A DNA stretch of 64,000 nucleotides from Brachynemurus nebulosus (GCA_035578155.1 JAPWDM010000033.1:2563846-2627845); one strand, 5' to 3'. Shown: positions 23,266-35,213, numbered from the stretch's first letter. Numbers and translations: made by a program. Notes: generated by a model from the letters alone, not told the origin.

Positions 23266-23814
23266 TGTTTACGCCCTGCAATTTAATTTAATTCCAAAAA
23301 ATACATGTTGTTTTTTCCTGTTACTAGGTGGCATCACGTAATCTATTTTTACTGACCTCTGTATTTTTTGGCCACTTAAGTAACTAATATCCGTTTAAAA
23401 ACGGAGTTTGAATTGGAATATAGAATCGACCAGATCGTACATGTTACAATATAATTTTGTGTGAATTAATCTATCTAATTTTATGGTTTTTTAGTGTCAA
23501 TATTGTTAATAATTCAAATATTAGTTTTCTGAAAAATATTAATAAGTGTTAAGGTACTCTAATACTGTGTCGATACCTTAGAATTTCCTATTTTTCCCTT
23601 TTGTTAACCTTATCGAAGCAGTGCTGGACAAACCGAAGCTACTACGCGGATATCACCTTATAACAACAAGTAAGTGATATTGACACTAATAATATTACTT
23701 TATTATATTTGAATTCCTAACCACTCGATTGAACCATCCCATACAGTCCGCTTATCCGATGTGTAAATTTACAACTAACAGACCACACATTCCTGTTCAT
23801 ATATTTTTGAACCA
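23266..23814 (+). repeat. BEL 3' LTR
   Basis: Begins TGTTTACGCC after a C-rich stretch and ends ...GAACCA before the TAAGA duplication. Confidence 0.88.
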
Positions 23815-23819
23815 TAAGA

Positions 23820-25235
23820 ATTATTTAATTTTTTAACGAAAACTCATGATCAATTTTATCTGAAAAGAGGTATACCAATATTGCTATTAATTTGCATTTT
23901 TGGTCGCAAACATTAGAGTGCAGACGATATCACTCTCTCTTTCTATTTAGTGTACCTATTTTCATTGTCCGCATGCGCTGGTAATTTCAAAAATGCGTCC
24001 ATTGTAGCCACTTAGGTTTTCATTATCAAGTACGAGTATAAATTACAAAGTAAATTTTATTTAATAAGCGATAAATGTGTTTATTTATTATTTAAGTAAA
24101 TAAAATTGTCATTCGTGAGTTAAAAATTCAAACAATAAAATATTAAAAATATGAATGAGTTTATTTACTATTTTCCATGTGAACCGCTAGACGTGCGCAG
24201 AATAAAAATGGTACACTATTTTTGTATTGTCTGTCTCTCTTTGTTGGCGACCAATTCCTCTCATAGGCTAGATACGTTGCTAGCAATATACTTTGTAACC
24301 TCTCTAAGAATTGGAACTGAGAACAGGAGCGACGGCTATATGTAGATGTCATTGTTGTCGTTACCATCATGCGTAGTACACTTGAGAAGAACAGAGATGT
24401 CACTATAATAACATTATCTTTAGTCTTATCCGATAATGTAAATTACTATTAGTAAAATAATCCACTAAAATTGTCCTAATTGGATTTTATTTTGATCATT
24501 TTTTCAAGTTTAAAACTCATACAATAATTATAAACTCATATATTTGTTTAAAAACTAAAGTAAATTTATTTTTATTCAAAATTATACATTAATCAAATAT
24601 TTCGTAAATGAATATCATTATCATTCTAATTTCTGACAAGTGTGCTCTCATTTTTCTGCAACAGATAAAATGTATTCTAATTTTTTAATTAATTTACTGT
24701 GATAATAAAATAAGTAATAATTATTTTCAAATAAAAGTAAACTAATAAATGTTAACTATACATACCTCCAATTAGTAAAATTATTAACTCTTTAAATGAT
24801 TAAAACGAGTTAACTCGTCCTACAATATGGCGGCTCAAAATGCTATGATGTGTATACCTATACCTATATTCACTGGTATAGGTTCCGCCATCTGTGACAG
24901 ATTTTCCGAAATACGGTATAATTCTAAATAATATTCAATTTTATCAACATAGTTTAGTATAATGTATATTTTGTAAATTCCTAGGGTTCACTTTTTTGAT
25001 GTTGGGATCTTTGATTTTTTTTCTTTTTCTTTTTTTGTAACCTTATCTATTGTACTTATCACTGGCAGTAAAAAGTCCGGCTATTCGAGACAAAAAAATT
25101 TTCCATATGGTTTGTTTAAAAGAGTTAAATTTAATATGGGCCGGGTGCAGACCTCAGGGTGGTGGTAACGAAAGCGATCGCAATGCTTGCTCTGGCAGAA
25201 ATGAGCAATTTGCTATTTAGTACAGCTACGCTATC
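23820..25235. other. No gene seen
   Basis: AT-rich sequence between the BEL and Harbinger elements. Frames of 64-80 residues on both strands at 24151-24403 have no recognised domain. A short phrase CTATACCTATATTC...GTATAGG near 24860 is weakly palindromic. Confidence 0.4.
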
Positions 25236-25256
25236 GGGCCCTATTTCATAAAAGTA

Positions 25257-25695
25257 CAAGTTACAATTTACAGGTAATTTTTTTACAAATATGTAAGTAT
25301 TTGAGTTACAGTTGTTGCATAAAAAAATATTACAAGTTTGTAAATACCGATTAATTTTACATACATTTTTTGACAATTTTACAAGCGATTAAGTCAATAT
25401 TTTAAAAATTACAAAAGGTATTACGTATCTTTAATGATCTGTAATTTTATTGCACAAAAGTCTAGGTACAATTTATAAGTATTTTTTTTACAAATATGCA
25501 AAGAGTTTAGTTACAGATGTTGCGTAAAAAAATATTACAAATATGTAAGTACTCATTAATTCTACAATTTTACAGACATTTTTTGACAATTTTACAGGCA
25601 ATTCAGTTGAAACTTTACAAAGTATAGATAAAAATCTTACATAACTTGTAAAATTGTTATTACAATTTTACATACCTTTTAAGTTCTGTAATTTT
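25257..25695. repeat. Duplicated Harbinger subterminal block
   Basis: Two related blocks, about 25257-25460 and 25461-25695, repeat TACAATTTA, TTTTTTTACAAATATG, GTTACAG-TGTTGC, AAAAAAATATTACAA and TTTTTTGACAATTTTACA in the same order. Many TACAATTTTACA-type words could be transposase or Myb-partner binding sites. Confidence 0.75.
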
Positions 25696-26169
25696 TGAAA
25701 AAGTATCAATTTTGTCTCTTTTATGATCATTTATAAGTTTTTTGAAAAGCACATCAAATATGTCAAATATTTTATAGATATTCAAAAAGAAAATTCTTAG
25801 TTTACGTCCAAACTTTTCTTTTGTATATATTTATGATTTGATTTTTTCATATAATAGGGACACCTATGCTAATTTTTTGGCAAAAATAAGTATACCGGAA
25901 AAAAATAAACACGTTGAGTATAACTATGATGACTCATAACCGGCATTTGCACGTACGTGAATATAAAAATTTGTTTTATTACTCGATTGCACCAGAAGGA
26001 GGATTATGTGTTTGAGTTGTAGGTATGTATGACGTATGTAACTATTTTCTCTGACGCAGCCTATAGCATAAACGGGTTGATAGGTTTTGGTAAAGAAGGC
26101 GTCCTTGGATTTGTCTTAATCTCAAGAGAAATACGCTGCATGAAATGTCACAATTCATCCCTTAAATAG

Positions 26170-26350
26170 AGTATGAAAAATTTATATAGAAAACTCTTGA
26201 GTTTAGAAACGTAAAATGTTACACAGGGGTTTTTATATAAAGTAGATGAGCATTAAGAAGGGATTTTTGGAAATCTATTCTATAAGGAGGTAAAATAGGA
26301 GATGAAAATTCATATAAAAAAAATACCACTGGGTTTAGAAACGTGAAATT
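26170..26350. repeat. Dispersed repeat fragment (see 1906-2060)
   Basis: Shares TAGATGAGCA, GGTAAAATAGG, GATGAAAATT and ACGTGAAATTTTGCACA with the copy in the host intron. It also contains two internal near-copies of GTTTAGAAACGT. Confidence 0.55.
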
Positions 26351-26593
26351 TTGCACAACGATTCCGTAGGCGAGTACCACGAACTCGTTTTGGAAATTTT
26401 GGAAAGTTGGACACTGAACTTTCGTGACCGTGTTTAATAATATAGTCATGAAATTTTAAATATAATATCTATAATTTTGTTGATATGTTTCTACGGATAT
26501 TATTTACAATTGTAAAAAAGTTAAGTCATTGCAAGAATTTATTTATACAACACTTATAAATGTCAATAGTGCATTACAAGTACCTATAATTTT

Positions 26594-27679
26594 GTGAATA
26601 TGTGGAGTGATTCGTCAGATGAAGAAAATGATCGATTACAAGAAAGAAATTTTATTCGAGGTCGACGAAGAACATTTAGGGCTAGAATTAATTATATATT
26701 TGAAACCGATTTCCAAGTTAACGAACGTTTTCGAATGTCTATGATCAAACTTGAAGAACTTTTGAACGTGGTTGGTAACAGTTTACAGCGTCCAACAACA
26801 AGAAATCAAGCACTGACGTCAAAACAGTGCTTATGTATTGGTCTTCATTGGCTTGGGAATGGAGGCCAATATCACGGTATTTCCGATATGCATGGTATTA
26901 ATAAATCGACTGTTTGCCGAGTGGTACATTCTGTAGTTAGAGCGGTAAATGAAATTCTTTTTCCTCGAATAGTAAATTGGCCAGACAATGTAATAGAAGT
27001 TGTACAGAAGTTTTATGAAATTGCACACATGCCAACCGTGATTGGATGTGTTGATGGAACCTTAATTAACATTGATGCACCTCGTCAAAATGAGTTACAA
27101 TTTGTCGACCGACACGGAAAACACTCATTAAATTGCATGGTAGTTTGTGGACCCAACTGTTCATTTTATTATGTCAGTGCTAGATGGCCAGGCAGTGTTC
27201 ATGACAGCAGGGTCCTAAAGAACAGCTCATTGTACCGACGTATGCAAGAAGGTTGGCGATCCATAAACGGTGCTATTATACTGGGTGATTTTGGGTACCC
27301 TTTATTAGAATGGCTAATTACGCCAACAGATAGAAACATAGAGGATCCAGCTGTTACTACATTTACTAGAAGACATAAATCGACAAGACGAATAGTTGAA
27401 AACTCTATAGGAATATTAAAAGAAAAATTCCCTTGTCTAAACTATCTTCGCCTTCAGCCCGTGTTTGCAGGAGAGGTATTTAAATGTTGTACCGCATTGT
27501 GTAATTTTTCGAAGACAGACGATGATGTACGTGATTTACATGAACGTTTACTCAATAATCAGCCGAACGAACCTAATGAAAACAATTATAATGAAATAGA
27601 TCAAGACATTATTCAGAATAACAACGATCGTATTGCAGGAAATAGAAGACTAATGGAATTAATTAATCATTTTCGATAG
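26594..27679 (+). CDS. Harbinger-type DDE transposase (HARBI1-like)
   Basis: A full-length 361-residue frame starting at an ATG that follows AT-rich sequence. The N-terminal ~95 residues hold a basic RGRRR region and a helix-turn-helix-like region (SDMHGINKSTVCRVV). The DDE nuclease core is complete: D154 in CVDGTLI, D232 in LGDFGYPLL, E269 in RIVENSIGILKEKF. Length and spacing are normal for PIF/Harbinger transposases (DDE_Tnp_4 family). It would cut and paste the element together with the Myb/SANT-like partner encoded at 33401-32639. No stop or frameshift is seen, in contrast to nearly every other transposon gene in this window, so this may be an active or domesticated copy. A HARBI1-like host gene is the alternative, but the flanking inverted ends argue for a transposon. 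Confidence 0.95.
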   Translation: MNMWSDSSDEENDRLQERNFIRGRRRTFRARINYIFETDFQVNERFRMSMIKLEELLNVVGNSLQRPTTRNQALTSKQCLCIGLHWLGNGGQYHGISDMHGINKSTVCRVVHSVVRAVNEILFPRIVNWPDNVIEVVQKFYEIAHMPTVIGCVDGTLINIDAPRQNELQFVDRHGKHSLNCMVVCGPNCSFYYVSARWPGSVHDSRVLKNSSLYRRMQEGWRSINGAIILGDFGYPLLEWLITPTDRNIEDPAVTTFTRRHKSTRRIVENSIGILKEKFPCLNYLRLQPVFAGEVFKCCTALCNFSKTDDDVRDLHERLLNNQPNEPNENNYNEIDQDIIQNNNDRIAGNRRLMELINHFR

Positions 27680-27728
27680 AAAAAATTGTTTCTGGGAGTA
27701 TAGTATATACTAAATACTATATTATAAA

Positions 27729-28010
27729 TGATGTTTTTTTATTAATAATACCCAGTAGATCCCGAACAATATAAAATAATTACGCGGAAAATAAATAAAT
27801 AACTATTTATTCCAATATTTAATTATAAGATGAATTTACAAAATATATTAATGTTATATAAACAAAAACTAAACTGAACCGAGCAGACAAAAAATAATAA
27901 CTAACTAAAAAATAATTGAATATATATTAAACAATTACTAGGATCACTATGATATTTTAACATGAACAAATTGTAATCATAGACTACTTAATAATCTATA
28001 TATTTCAACA
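27729..28010 (-). repeat. Copia 3' LTR
   Basis: TGATGTTTTT ... TTTCAACA, nearly identical to 32130-32412. Confidence 0.95.
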
Positions 28011-28017
28011 CCTCCCC

Positions 28018-31000
28018 TCAATTTGTGAATCCTATTTGATTTCTGAACTTTTCAAATTTTTGTCGTTGCAATCCTTTTGTAAATATGTCTGCAATCTGAT
28101 CGTTCGTATCAATATATATTAATTTTATTTTATTTTCCTCCAGCATTCCTTTAACATAATTATATTTTATATCTATATGTTTAATTCGTGTTTTATGTTT
28201 GGGATTCTTTAATAAATTTATACACGACTGATTGTCTTCATAAATGTTGATTGGTTCTAAATATTCAATATTTAAATCTTCCAAAATTCCTTTTAACCAT
28301 TCTATTTCAGTAATTATATGTGTTAGCGCAATAAATTCTGATTCGGCTGTAGATAGAGCAATACAATTTTGTTTTCTAGTATTCCAACTTATTGAACAAT
28401 CAAATAATTTTATTATGTAACCGCTAGTTGATTTTCGATCTACATCATTGGCCCAATCTGCATCAACATAGCAATTCAAAACATTTTTGTAATTGTTTCC
28501 ATAATAAGTTAATTTTAAATCTTTTGTGTGTTTTAAATAACGAATTATGCGTTTTGCGTAAATCCAATGTGTTTTTGAAGCTCCAGCCTGAAATCTGCTC
28601 AAGTAATTTACCGCAAAATTAATGTCTGGTCTTGTGCAAAGTGTTAGATACATTAAACATCCAATAAGTTCTTTGTACGGTTTATCGGTTAAAATGTCTG
28701 TATCAGCTTTACAAAGTTTTAAATTTTTTTCAATCGGAGTTGAAATCGTTTTGGCATCGTCCATTTTAAAACGCTTAATTAGTTGTTCTATATAACTTTC
28801 TTGACTCAGCTTTAAAATCTTCTTTTCTTTATCTCGGTCAATCTTAATTCCTAAGAAAAATTTCGCTTCTTTCATATCTTTCATCTTAAGTTTCTCCATT
28901 AATTTGCTTTTCAATTCTGTACCAACATTTAGTTTGTTACCACATAATAACAAATCATCTACGTAAACCAGTAGGAAAATTTCCAAATCATCTTTTATTA
29001 ATTTGTAAAGACATGGATCTGTTTTTGATTGAATAAAATCTAGACTTCTGATGTATTTGTTCAATACTTCATTCCAAATTCTTGACGCCTGTTTTAAACC
29101 ATATAGTGATTTTTTTAATTTACACACTTGATTGTTGCAATTCAATCCTGGTGGCGGTTTCATATAAATAGTTTCCTTTAAATCTCCATTTAGAAATGTA
29201 GATGCTACGTCCAAATGATGAATAAAGTAAACATTTGATAATGCTAGCAAAGTCCTGATTGTAGTTAATTTAGCCACAGGTGAATACGTTTCCTCATAAT
29301 CAAATCCTGGTCTTTGTGAACAACCTTTTGCTACTAATCTAGCTTTATATTTTTCAATATTTCCATTTTCATCACGTTTTATCTTGAACACCCACTTACA
29401 ATTGGTTTACAACCGTCTGGTAACTGAACCAGGTCCCATGTTCCGTTTTTTTCTAATGATACAATTTCTTCGTGAATTGCACGTTCCCATTCCGTACGAT
29501 CTGCTCTGTTTTCAATTTCATTAATTGTTTGAGGTATATCTTCTACATAATTTTCCGCATTTAATGCAAAATAAGTCATATCATAATCGTTTTGCCAAGT
29601 AGGTGGATTAATTTTTCTTTTCGAAATTCTTGTATTCACTCCCGAATCGTTTATTATTTCATTTTCTATTTCTTCTTGAGAATCCGTTTCATTTTCCGTA
29701 TAATTTTCCAGTTCCGAATCGTCTCTGTTTCCGTGTCTATTTTCCAACTGTTGTGAATCATTTTTATCTTCCAGTTGTTCCGCTTGTCGTTCCTTAAAAT
29801 TTTTAATTTGTTCAATGTTAACTGTGACATCATCGGCAATTAATTTATTTTCATCAAAAATAACATCACGGGCAGTAATAATAGTTTGTCTATCGATATC
29901 CCATAGTCTATATCCATTTACCGCATATCCCATCATCAAACATTTTCTAGTTTTAATCTCCAATTTGGTTCGTAATTCTTTCGGTATATGTACATATGCA
30001 ATACAACCGAAAACTTTTAGTTTTGAAAAATCTGGCTTCTTATTAAACCATATTTCTGCAGGTGTTTTATCCATATTAAGTGCACTTGTTGGGCTTCTGT
30101 TAGTTAAATATGCTGCCGTCAAAATAGCTTCGCCCCACATATTTTTATTTAGCTTTGAATTGAATATTAAACATCTTGCCTTTTCCAATAAAGTTCTATT
30201 TAACCTTTCAGCGACACCATTCAATTGAGGAGTGTATGAAATCGTATACTCTAATTGAATTCCCTTATTATTACAAAAATCCTTGAGTTTATTTGAAGAA
30301 AATTCCCCACCATTATCACATCGTAGTCGTGAAATTTTTAAATTGAACTGAGCTGTCACTCTTGATTCGTATTCTACAATTTTATCGAAAACTTCATTTT
30401 TGTGTTCTAGTAAATAAACTACAGTAAAATGAGAATAATCATCCGTGATTGTGAGGAAATATCGTTTTTCATCCCAAGTGTACGGTGTTAACGGTCCACA
30501 TACATCAACATGAATTAAATCTAGTATCCTGTTGGAGCGGTTTTTTATAATTTTATTGAATGGTAGGCGAGTCTGTTTTCCTGAAATGCATATTTCACAT
30601 TTATCATTAAGATTTTCTTTAATATTACTCACCGATATATTCATTCCGTTAGACATTTGTTTTTCAACTAATTTAATCATATTGTTTTTGCTCAAATGTC
30701 CAAGCCTTTTATGCCATAAATTTGTATCATTATTTTGAGTTAAATTTGCTGTTTCTTCAGGTTTACTTTGTACTACCTCAAAATTTAGCTCATATAGCTT
30801 TCCATTTCTGTTTCCTTCAGCTACCATAAAATTATTGTTGAAAATGCGCACTTTATTGTTGTGAAAAATAATTTTCATTCCCTTTTCTTCAATACGTCTC
30901 ACAGATAAAAGATTATGTAATAAATTCGGTACGTATAGAACATTATATACAGGTATGTTCCTGGAAACATTTTTAACTTTGGATATAACGTTGATTTTTC

Positions 31001-32072
31001 CAACTTTTGTAGCCTCCAAATGATTTCCTTCTTTAGCCGTTGCTATTTTTATTGGAGTGTCCAAATTTTTTAATTCCGAAAAATACGTTATTTTGTTAAC
31101 CAAGTGTTCTGATGCCAAGTGCACCGGAATCCAAAAACCATTTTATTCCCTGACTGGTCGTATCCCTTTCATTTACTATGAATGCGGTTTCAGTATCATT
31201 TCCTGAAGCATAGTTCACATTATATTTATTAAATGATTTTCGTTTATAATCCGTTTTGTAATTTGATTTGTTATTTCCTTTATAACTTGTATCATAGGAA
31301 TTAAATGATTTGTTTCTACTTTTACATTCTGTTCGAAAATGTCCAAAATTTCCACATTTATGACATTTATAATCTCTTCTTGAATTTGTATTAAACGCTG
31401 TTTGCTGAATCCTTCTTACACTTTCGTTTTTATTAAAATTTACTCTTTTTGAGTATTCATCCAATAGTCGACTTTTTACAAATTCAACGCTGAGTTTTGA
31501 CTGGTCCATAGTTTCAAGTGCCGTTACTATAGCATTATAAGATTTTGGTAATGTAAGTAACAAATGACAAATAGTATCTAAATTTTCAATTGTAGCTCCA
31601 GACGCTTTTAATTCCCTACTGTTTTATCAAAAATTAACATGAACTCATTCAAATCATCTGATTCATTATATTTCATTGTTAAAAGTTGCTCTCTCAGATA
31701 TAATTGATTTGCGATACTTTTTCTTTCATAAATATTTGATAGAGTATCAAAGATTTCTTTTGCCGAACATTTATCTTTAATGTGTTCCAACTGTGAATCA
31801 GCAATGCATTGAATAATAATAGACTTGCATTTTTTGTCACGTTGTTTTATTGATTAAACTGTATTTTCAATAACTATTTTCCTTTCCGCTTCCGCCGTAA
31901 ACTTTTCAATATTGAGTGCTTCAATCTTTGAGTTAATTTCCTCATATAATAGATCAACCAAACCTTGTTCTTCATATACTGTTGTTAATCTGAATTTCCA
32001 GTTTCCAAAGTTTGTACCATTAAATGGTGGTATTTTATATTTTTCACTTTCCATGTTTGAATAGAAAAACAC
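28018..32072 (-). pseudogene. Copia gag-pol polyprotein, broken
   Basis: Leftward reading. Gag starts at 32066 (MESEKYK), with a stop at 31856-31854. The frame then continues and shifts near 31615. A zinc knuckle CHKCGNFGHFRTEC is followed by protease (WFLDSGA), where an extra 7-bp TGCCAAG (31113-31119) shifts the frame. Next come the integrase HHCC region, first aspartate in DLIHVDVCGPL, LRCDNGGEF, and glutamate in NGVAERLNRTLLEKAR. A shift at 29380-29392 precedes reverse transcriptase (YVDDLLL) and RNase H (DADWAND, STAESEF), ending at 28018. All catalytic motifs are present but not in one frame. In order the domains are gag-PR-IN-RT-RH, which defines Copia. Confidence 0.94.
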
Positions 32073-32111
32073 GTGCTCGTCTAGATTTTATATTGTTATT
32101 TTGGGTCCTTG

Positions 32112-32129
32112 GGTTCTGGGTCCATAACC
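32112..32129 (-). other. Copia primer-binding site (half-tRNA type)
   Basis: Directly inside the 5' LTR the minus strand reads GGTTATGGACCCAGAACC. The first 14 bases resemble the classical copia primer site, which pairs with an internal fragment of initiator tRNA-Met rather than with a tRNA 3' end. Confidence 0.7.
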
Positions 32130-32412
32130 TGATGTTTTTTTTATTAATAATACCCAGTAGATCCCGAACAATATAAAATAATTACGCGGAAAATAAATAA
32201 ATAACTATTTATTCCAATATTTAATTATAAGATGAATTTACAAAATATATTAATGTTACATAAACAAAAACTAAACTGAACCGAGCAGACAAAAAATAAT
32301 AACTAACTAAAAAATAATTGAATATATATTAAACAATTACTAGGATCACTATGATATTTTAACATGAACAAATTGTAATCATAGACTACTTAATAATCTA
32401 TATATTTCAACA
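32130..32412 (-). repeat. Copia 5' LTR
   Basis: Same sequence as 27729-28010 except one T in a T run and a T/C difference near the middle. Confidence 0.95.
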
Positions 32413-32638
32413 ATAAAATAATTAATTGCCTTTAGAAGTTAAAAGAATATATTTGAATACGCAATGTAATATGAAATTTAACTTAAAATTAAAATGGAAG
32501 AAATTTCAGAGAATTTGAAAAAATATCTTATTACGTAAACATGTACTTATTAATAGCCACATTAACTAGAACTTAAAAAAAATAAAGTTTTACTTAAAAA
32601 TTTAGTTTTTATTGATTGTAATCAATTACAATTAATTT

Positions 32639-33401
32639 TTAATAAGGTTGTTCGATTTCCACTGTAAATTTGGAGGGCGGTAGACTAAGCTCCTTTTCTA
32701 ATTTTAATATTTGCAATGTTTTTAAATAGTTTTCCTTCTCCATTAATTCTACCCCAAGCCTTAATTTTTTTATTCGCAGAGCTGTTTCTTCATTTTCTCC
32801 TTTTGATTTTATACATTTCATCTTCAACTGTTCTTGATTCCCCTTTGACTGCTCCATCTCTGTATTTTCCACTAAATTTTCATTTGATTCTTTGTTATTT
32901 TCATCATTTTTTGTGGTTTCAATTAGTGGTATACGGGGTCTACTTTCTTCCCATGTTTCGGGGATAGGAAGGCCAATTATCACTGGACTGTCTTTGCCGA
33001 TAATATCCAAAAGTATATTGTCTATGTCGGTTAGTTTACATATAACACCTCCTTCACTGCCAGTTTTCTTTCTATTGTCAACTTTTTTCTATAATAATAA
33101 AATTGATATGTTATTATCTGCGATATATCTAGACTAATTCGCAGCAAATTATAGTAAATTACGATTAATTATTATTACTTACGACTGAATTTTTTCTAAT
33201 ATTCTGCCAAAACGTATCTCTGGTATATCGAAAGTCTTTTTCGGCTGGGACCACACCCAAAGCTTTGGCTTCTTGGTGAATTTCCATCCATTTTTTGATT
33301 TTATCACCTTTCGTTAAGGTTTTTGAAAACGCGCCAAATAATATTTCTTTATTTTCTCTAATTTGTTTTAATATTTCTATTTTGTCTCCGTTTTTAGACA
33401 T
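32639..33401 (-). CDS. Harbinger Myb/SANT-like DNA-binding partner, two exons
   Basis: Exon 1 (33401-33183, 73 codons from ATG) encodes a helical Lys/Trp-containing domain (MSKNGDKIEIL..., KKWMEIHQEA) like the Myb/SANT-like proteins that accompany Harbinger transposases and recruit them to DNA and the nucleus. A donor GTAAGT (33182) and an acceptor TTATTATTATAG (33089) define a 94-bp intron in phase 0. Exon 2 (33088-32639, 149 codons plus stop) is acidic, with PETWEESRPRIP and a Lys/Glu/Leu-rich coiled coil near the C-terminus. The total is 222 residues, and I see no lesion. The family assignment rests on size, position and partner gene rather than on a strong motif. Confidence 0.8.
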
Positions 33402-33957
33402 TTTTCTTTTTAAGTTTTGTATTTAAAATGTAATTATGAAAAACGAAATAATTATCAATGATGTTACTAATAGATTTCTATGGCTATTAACTAATAAAAT
33501 AATATTTTAGTCATTCAATGGTAACTATTTTAACTTTTTTATTCGTTTTTTTACAATAAAATTAAAAATTATATATGCAACTCCTGTAAATGTTCATGGG
33601 GCATTACAAGCACCTGTAATTGTAAAATTGTAAAATTGTAACTTGTACTTTTATGAAATAGGCCCCTGGTGGTAAAAAATTAAGCTAATAAAATTCGGTC
33701 TAATTTCTATGGTATTATTAGTTTATATGTATTTTATTTAAAATTTAGACACAACTTTAACGAAGGACGTAAATCCTATTAAATATGATTTTGTAAGATC
33801 GTAAGCGAAACTACTGCTTTCAGTAAATTTGGCAGTAACAAATTTTCGAAATAGGTCACGATAATTGTGTTCTCCAATTGCACGTTAATTCGTTAAAATA
33901 CAGGAAGAAACAACAAATATAAATTTACAGATTTCTAGCTGATTTAAGAATAATTAA

Positions 33958-34131
33958 AAATAAAAAGAATTTTAGATGAAAGCGGAAAAGAAGCAAATAT
34001 TTATATATCACCACTTTTAGATGACAAAACTGAACTTCCCAAAGAAACTCAAGGAACTAGTATACTACAATATATTGTTGGAGTTCATGTTGAAAGACAT
34101 ATAAAACTGAAACTACCAAATTTTAAATAAA
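33958..34131 (+). CDS. Possible 3'-terminal exon or coding relic, unknown
   Basis: An acceptor-like AAGAATTTTAG is followed by 52 open codons (ESGKEANIYISPLL... to ...KLKLPNFK) with balanced, protein-like composition. The stop TAA overlaps an AATAAA signal (34129-34134). Just outside the Harbinger right end. No ATG in this frame and no upstream exon found, so the Harbinger/Copia block (25.2-33.7 kb) would lie in its intron if it is real. It may equally be a transposon remnant. Confidence 0.3.
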
Positions 34132-35081
34132 ATTCCTCACAATTTATTTCGTTTCACTAATAATGTTTTATACATGTTTGGTGTATTTTAGAAATTTTAC
34201 GACTCTAATTTTTTTTTTTAAATTATCAAATAGAAGTTGTTTAGTTATATGGGCTTGTGTCAAATAACTGTGGCCACTAGTTCATAGCTCTTCTACATTT
34301 CTCACATGTTGTACAGAAACCAATTGATTGCTTTTCGGTGTCATTTGAGATTGGAACGTTATATTATGGGTAATACTTTGAAAGTCAGTCTTAATTATTA
34401 CACTTACTATATAGCGCTAAAAACGAAAATACATTGCATACTCTGGATTCGGACAACTTTCATCTTGTTATGTATTATTTCAAAAAAACAGAAATGACAC
34501 TTGACTTTGACAAATATAAAAAAAATAATAAATTAAAATTGCAAATATAATGGAGTCGGATAACTAAAACGTAAGGAACTGTTTCCCCCCTCAATTTTTT
34601 TTTTTTTTTTTTGTAGCAAGTTAATTACATCGAAGACTATACGAAATGAACATTTTCTACCACTTGCAACCGCCGCTACGAAAGTTATCGGCCATTTTAT
34701 GAAAAATCGACCATTTTAGTCGTACTTTCTAAATATTGATGAATATATCTCGGTATGTATAAGTCTAAAAAAATCGAAAAAAATTGAGGCTATTCACTAC
34801 GATATAGTCTACCAACGGTTACAGTATGAAATTTTTATCTGCACACATAACCTTAAAAAAATAAAATAAAAACAGGACATACTGCTTAATTTTGGTTTTT
34901 TGGTTTTAGGTTCGGATGTTTTAAGTGAAATTTGATGAAATTTTCAGAAGATATACTTTACAACATGGACAATAACTTATTAAACTTTCAAGTCAAAATA
35001 TCTAACACAAACCCTAAAAATTGACGTCAAATTTGAAAATTGACTGGTCAATGATTTTTGTGCATTGTATCGTACGAGGTT
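34132..35081. other. No gene seen
   Basis: AT-rich. The 63-residue frame at 34306-34497 is not recognised. Confidence 0.4.
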
Positions 35082-35173
35082 CCTTTTAGTCGAATTTTTC
35101 CTTGAAAAAATTAGACTTATACAGTCTATACGAGAAGAACGGCGAGAGGCGAGAGTAGGGGCGCTATCCCTAG

Positions 35174-35213
<40 letters not shown>

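Larger units (their letters stand above)
17387..23814 (+). mobile_element. BEL/Pao LTR retrotransposon, 5'-truncated and interrupted
   Basis: A 5-bp TAAGA duplication flanks the whole (17382-17386, 23815-23819). The 5' LTR survives only as its first 119 bases (17387-17505) and is joined directly to coding sequence; the rest of the LTR, primer site and gag N-terminus are gone. The 3' LTR (23266-23814, 549 bp, TG...CA) is complete. In order the coding part has zinc knuckles, protease, reverse transcriptase, RNase H and integrase. A hAT-like element is inserted at 17535-18649. Confidence 0.93.
27729..32412 (-). mobile_element. Copia LTR retrotransposon (young LTRs, broken coding)
   Basis: The 5-bp target duplication ATAAA is exact (27724-27728, 32413-32417). 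The LTRs at 27729-28010 and 32130-32412 differ at only two places that I can see. Transcription is leftward: the primer site adjoins the right LTR, and the polypurine tract (TTGAGGGGAGG on the minus strand) adjoins the left. Gag-pol has one stop and about three frameshifts. It lies inside the Harbinger element. Confidence 0.96.
25236..33665 (+). mobile_element. PIF/Harbinger DNA transposon, two-gene, split by a Copia insertion
   Basis: The left end (GGGCCCTATTTCATAAAAG, then TACAAGTTACAATTT) has its inverted match at 33628-33665. Inside are a plus-strand DDE transposase (26594-27679) and a minus-strand spliced Myb/SANT-like protein (33401-32639), the standard Harbinger pair in convergent order. 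The Copia element at 27729-32412 was inserted downstream of the transposase. Without it the element would be about 3.7 kb. The 3-bp target duplication typical of this superfamily is not evident. Both genes are open, so the copy may be recent. Confidence 0.88.

Noticed and set aside
24151..24403. Overlapping 64- and 80-residue frames
   Set aside because: No domain, no splice context, opposite-strand overlap; chance frames.
29815..30738. Plus-strand frames of 68-137 residues
   Set aside because: Antisense shadows of Copia integrase and gag-pol coding.
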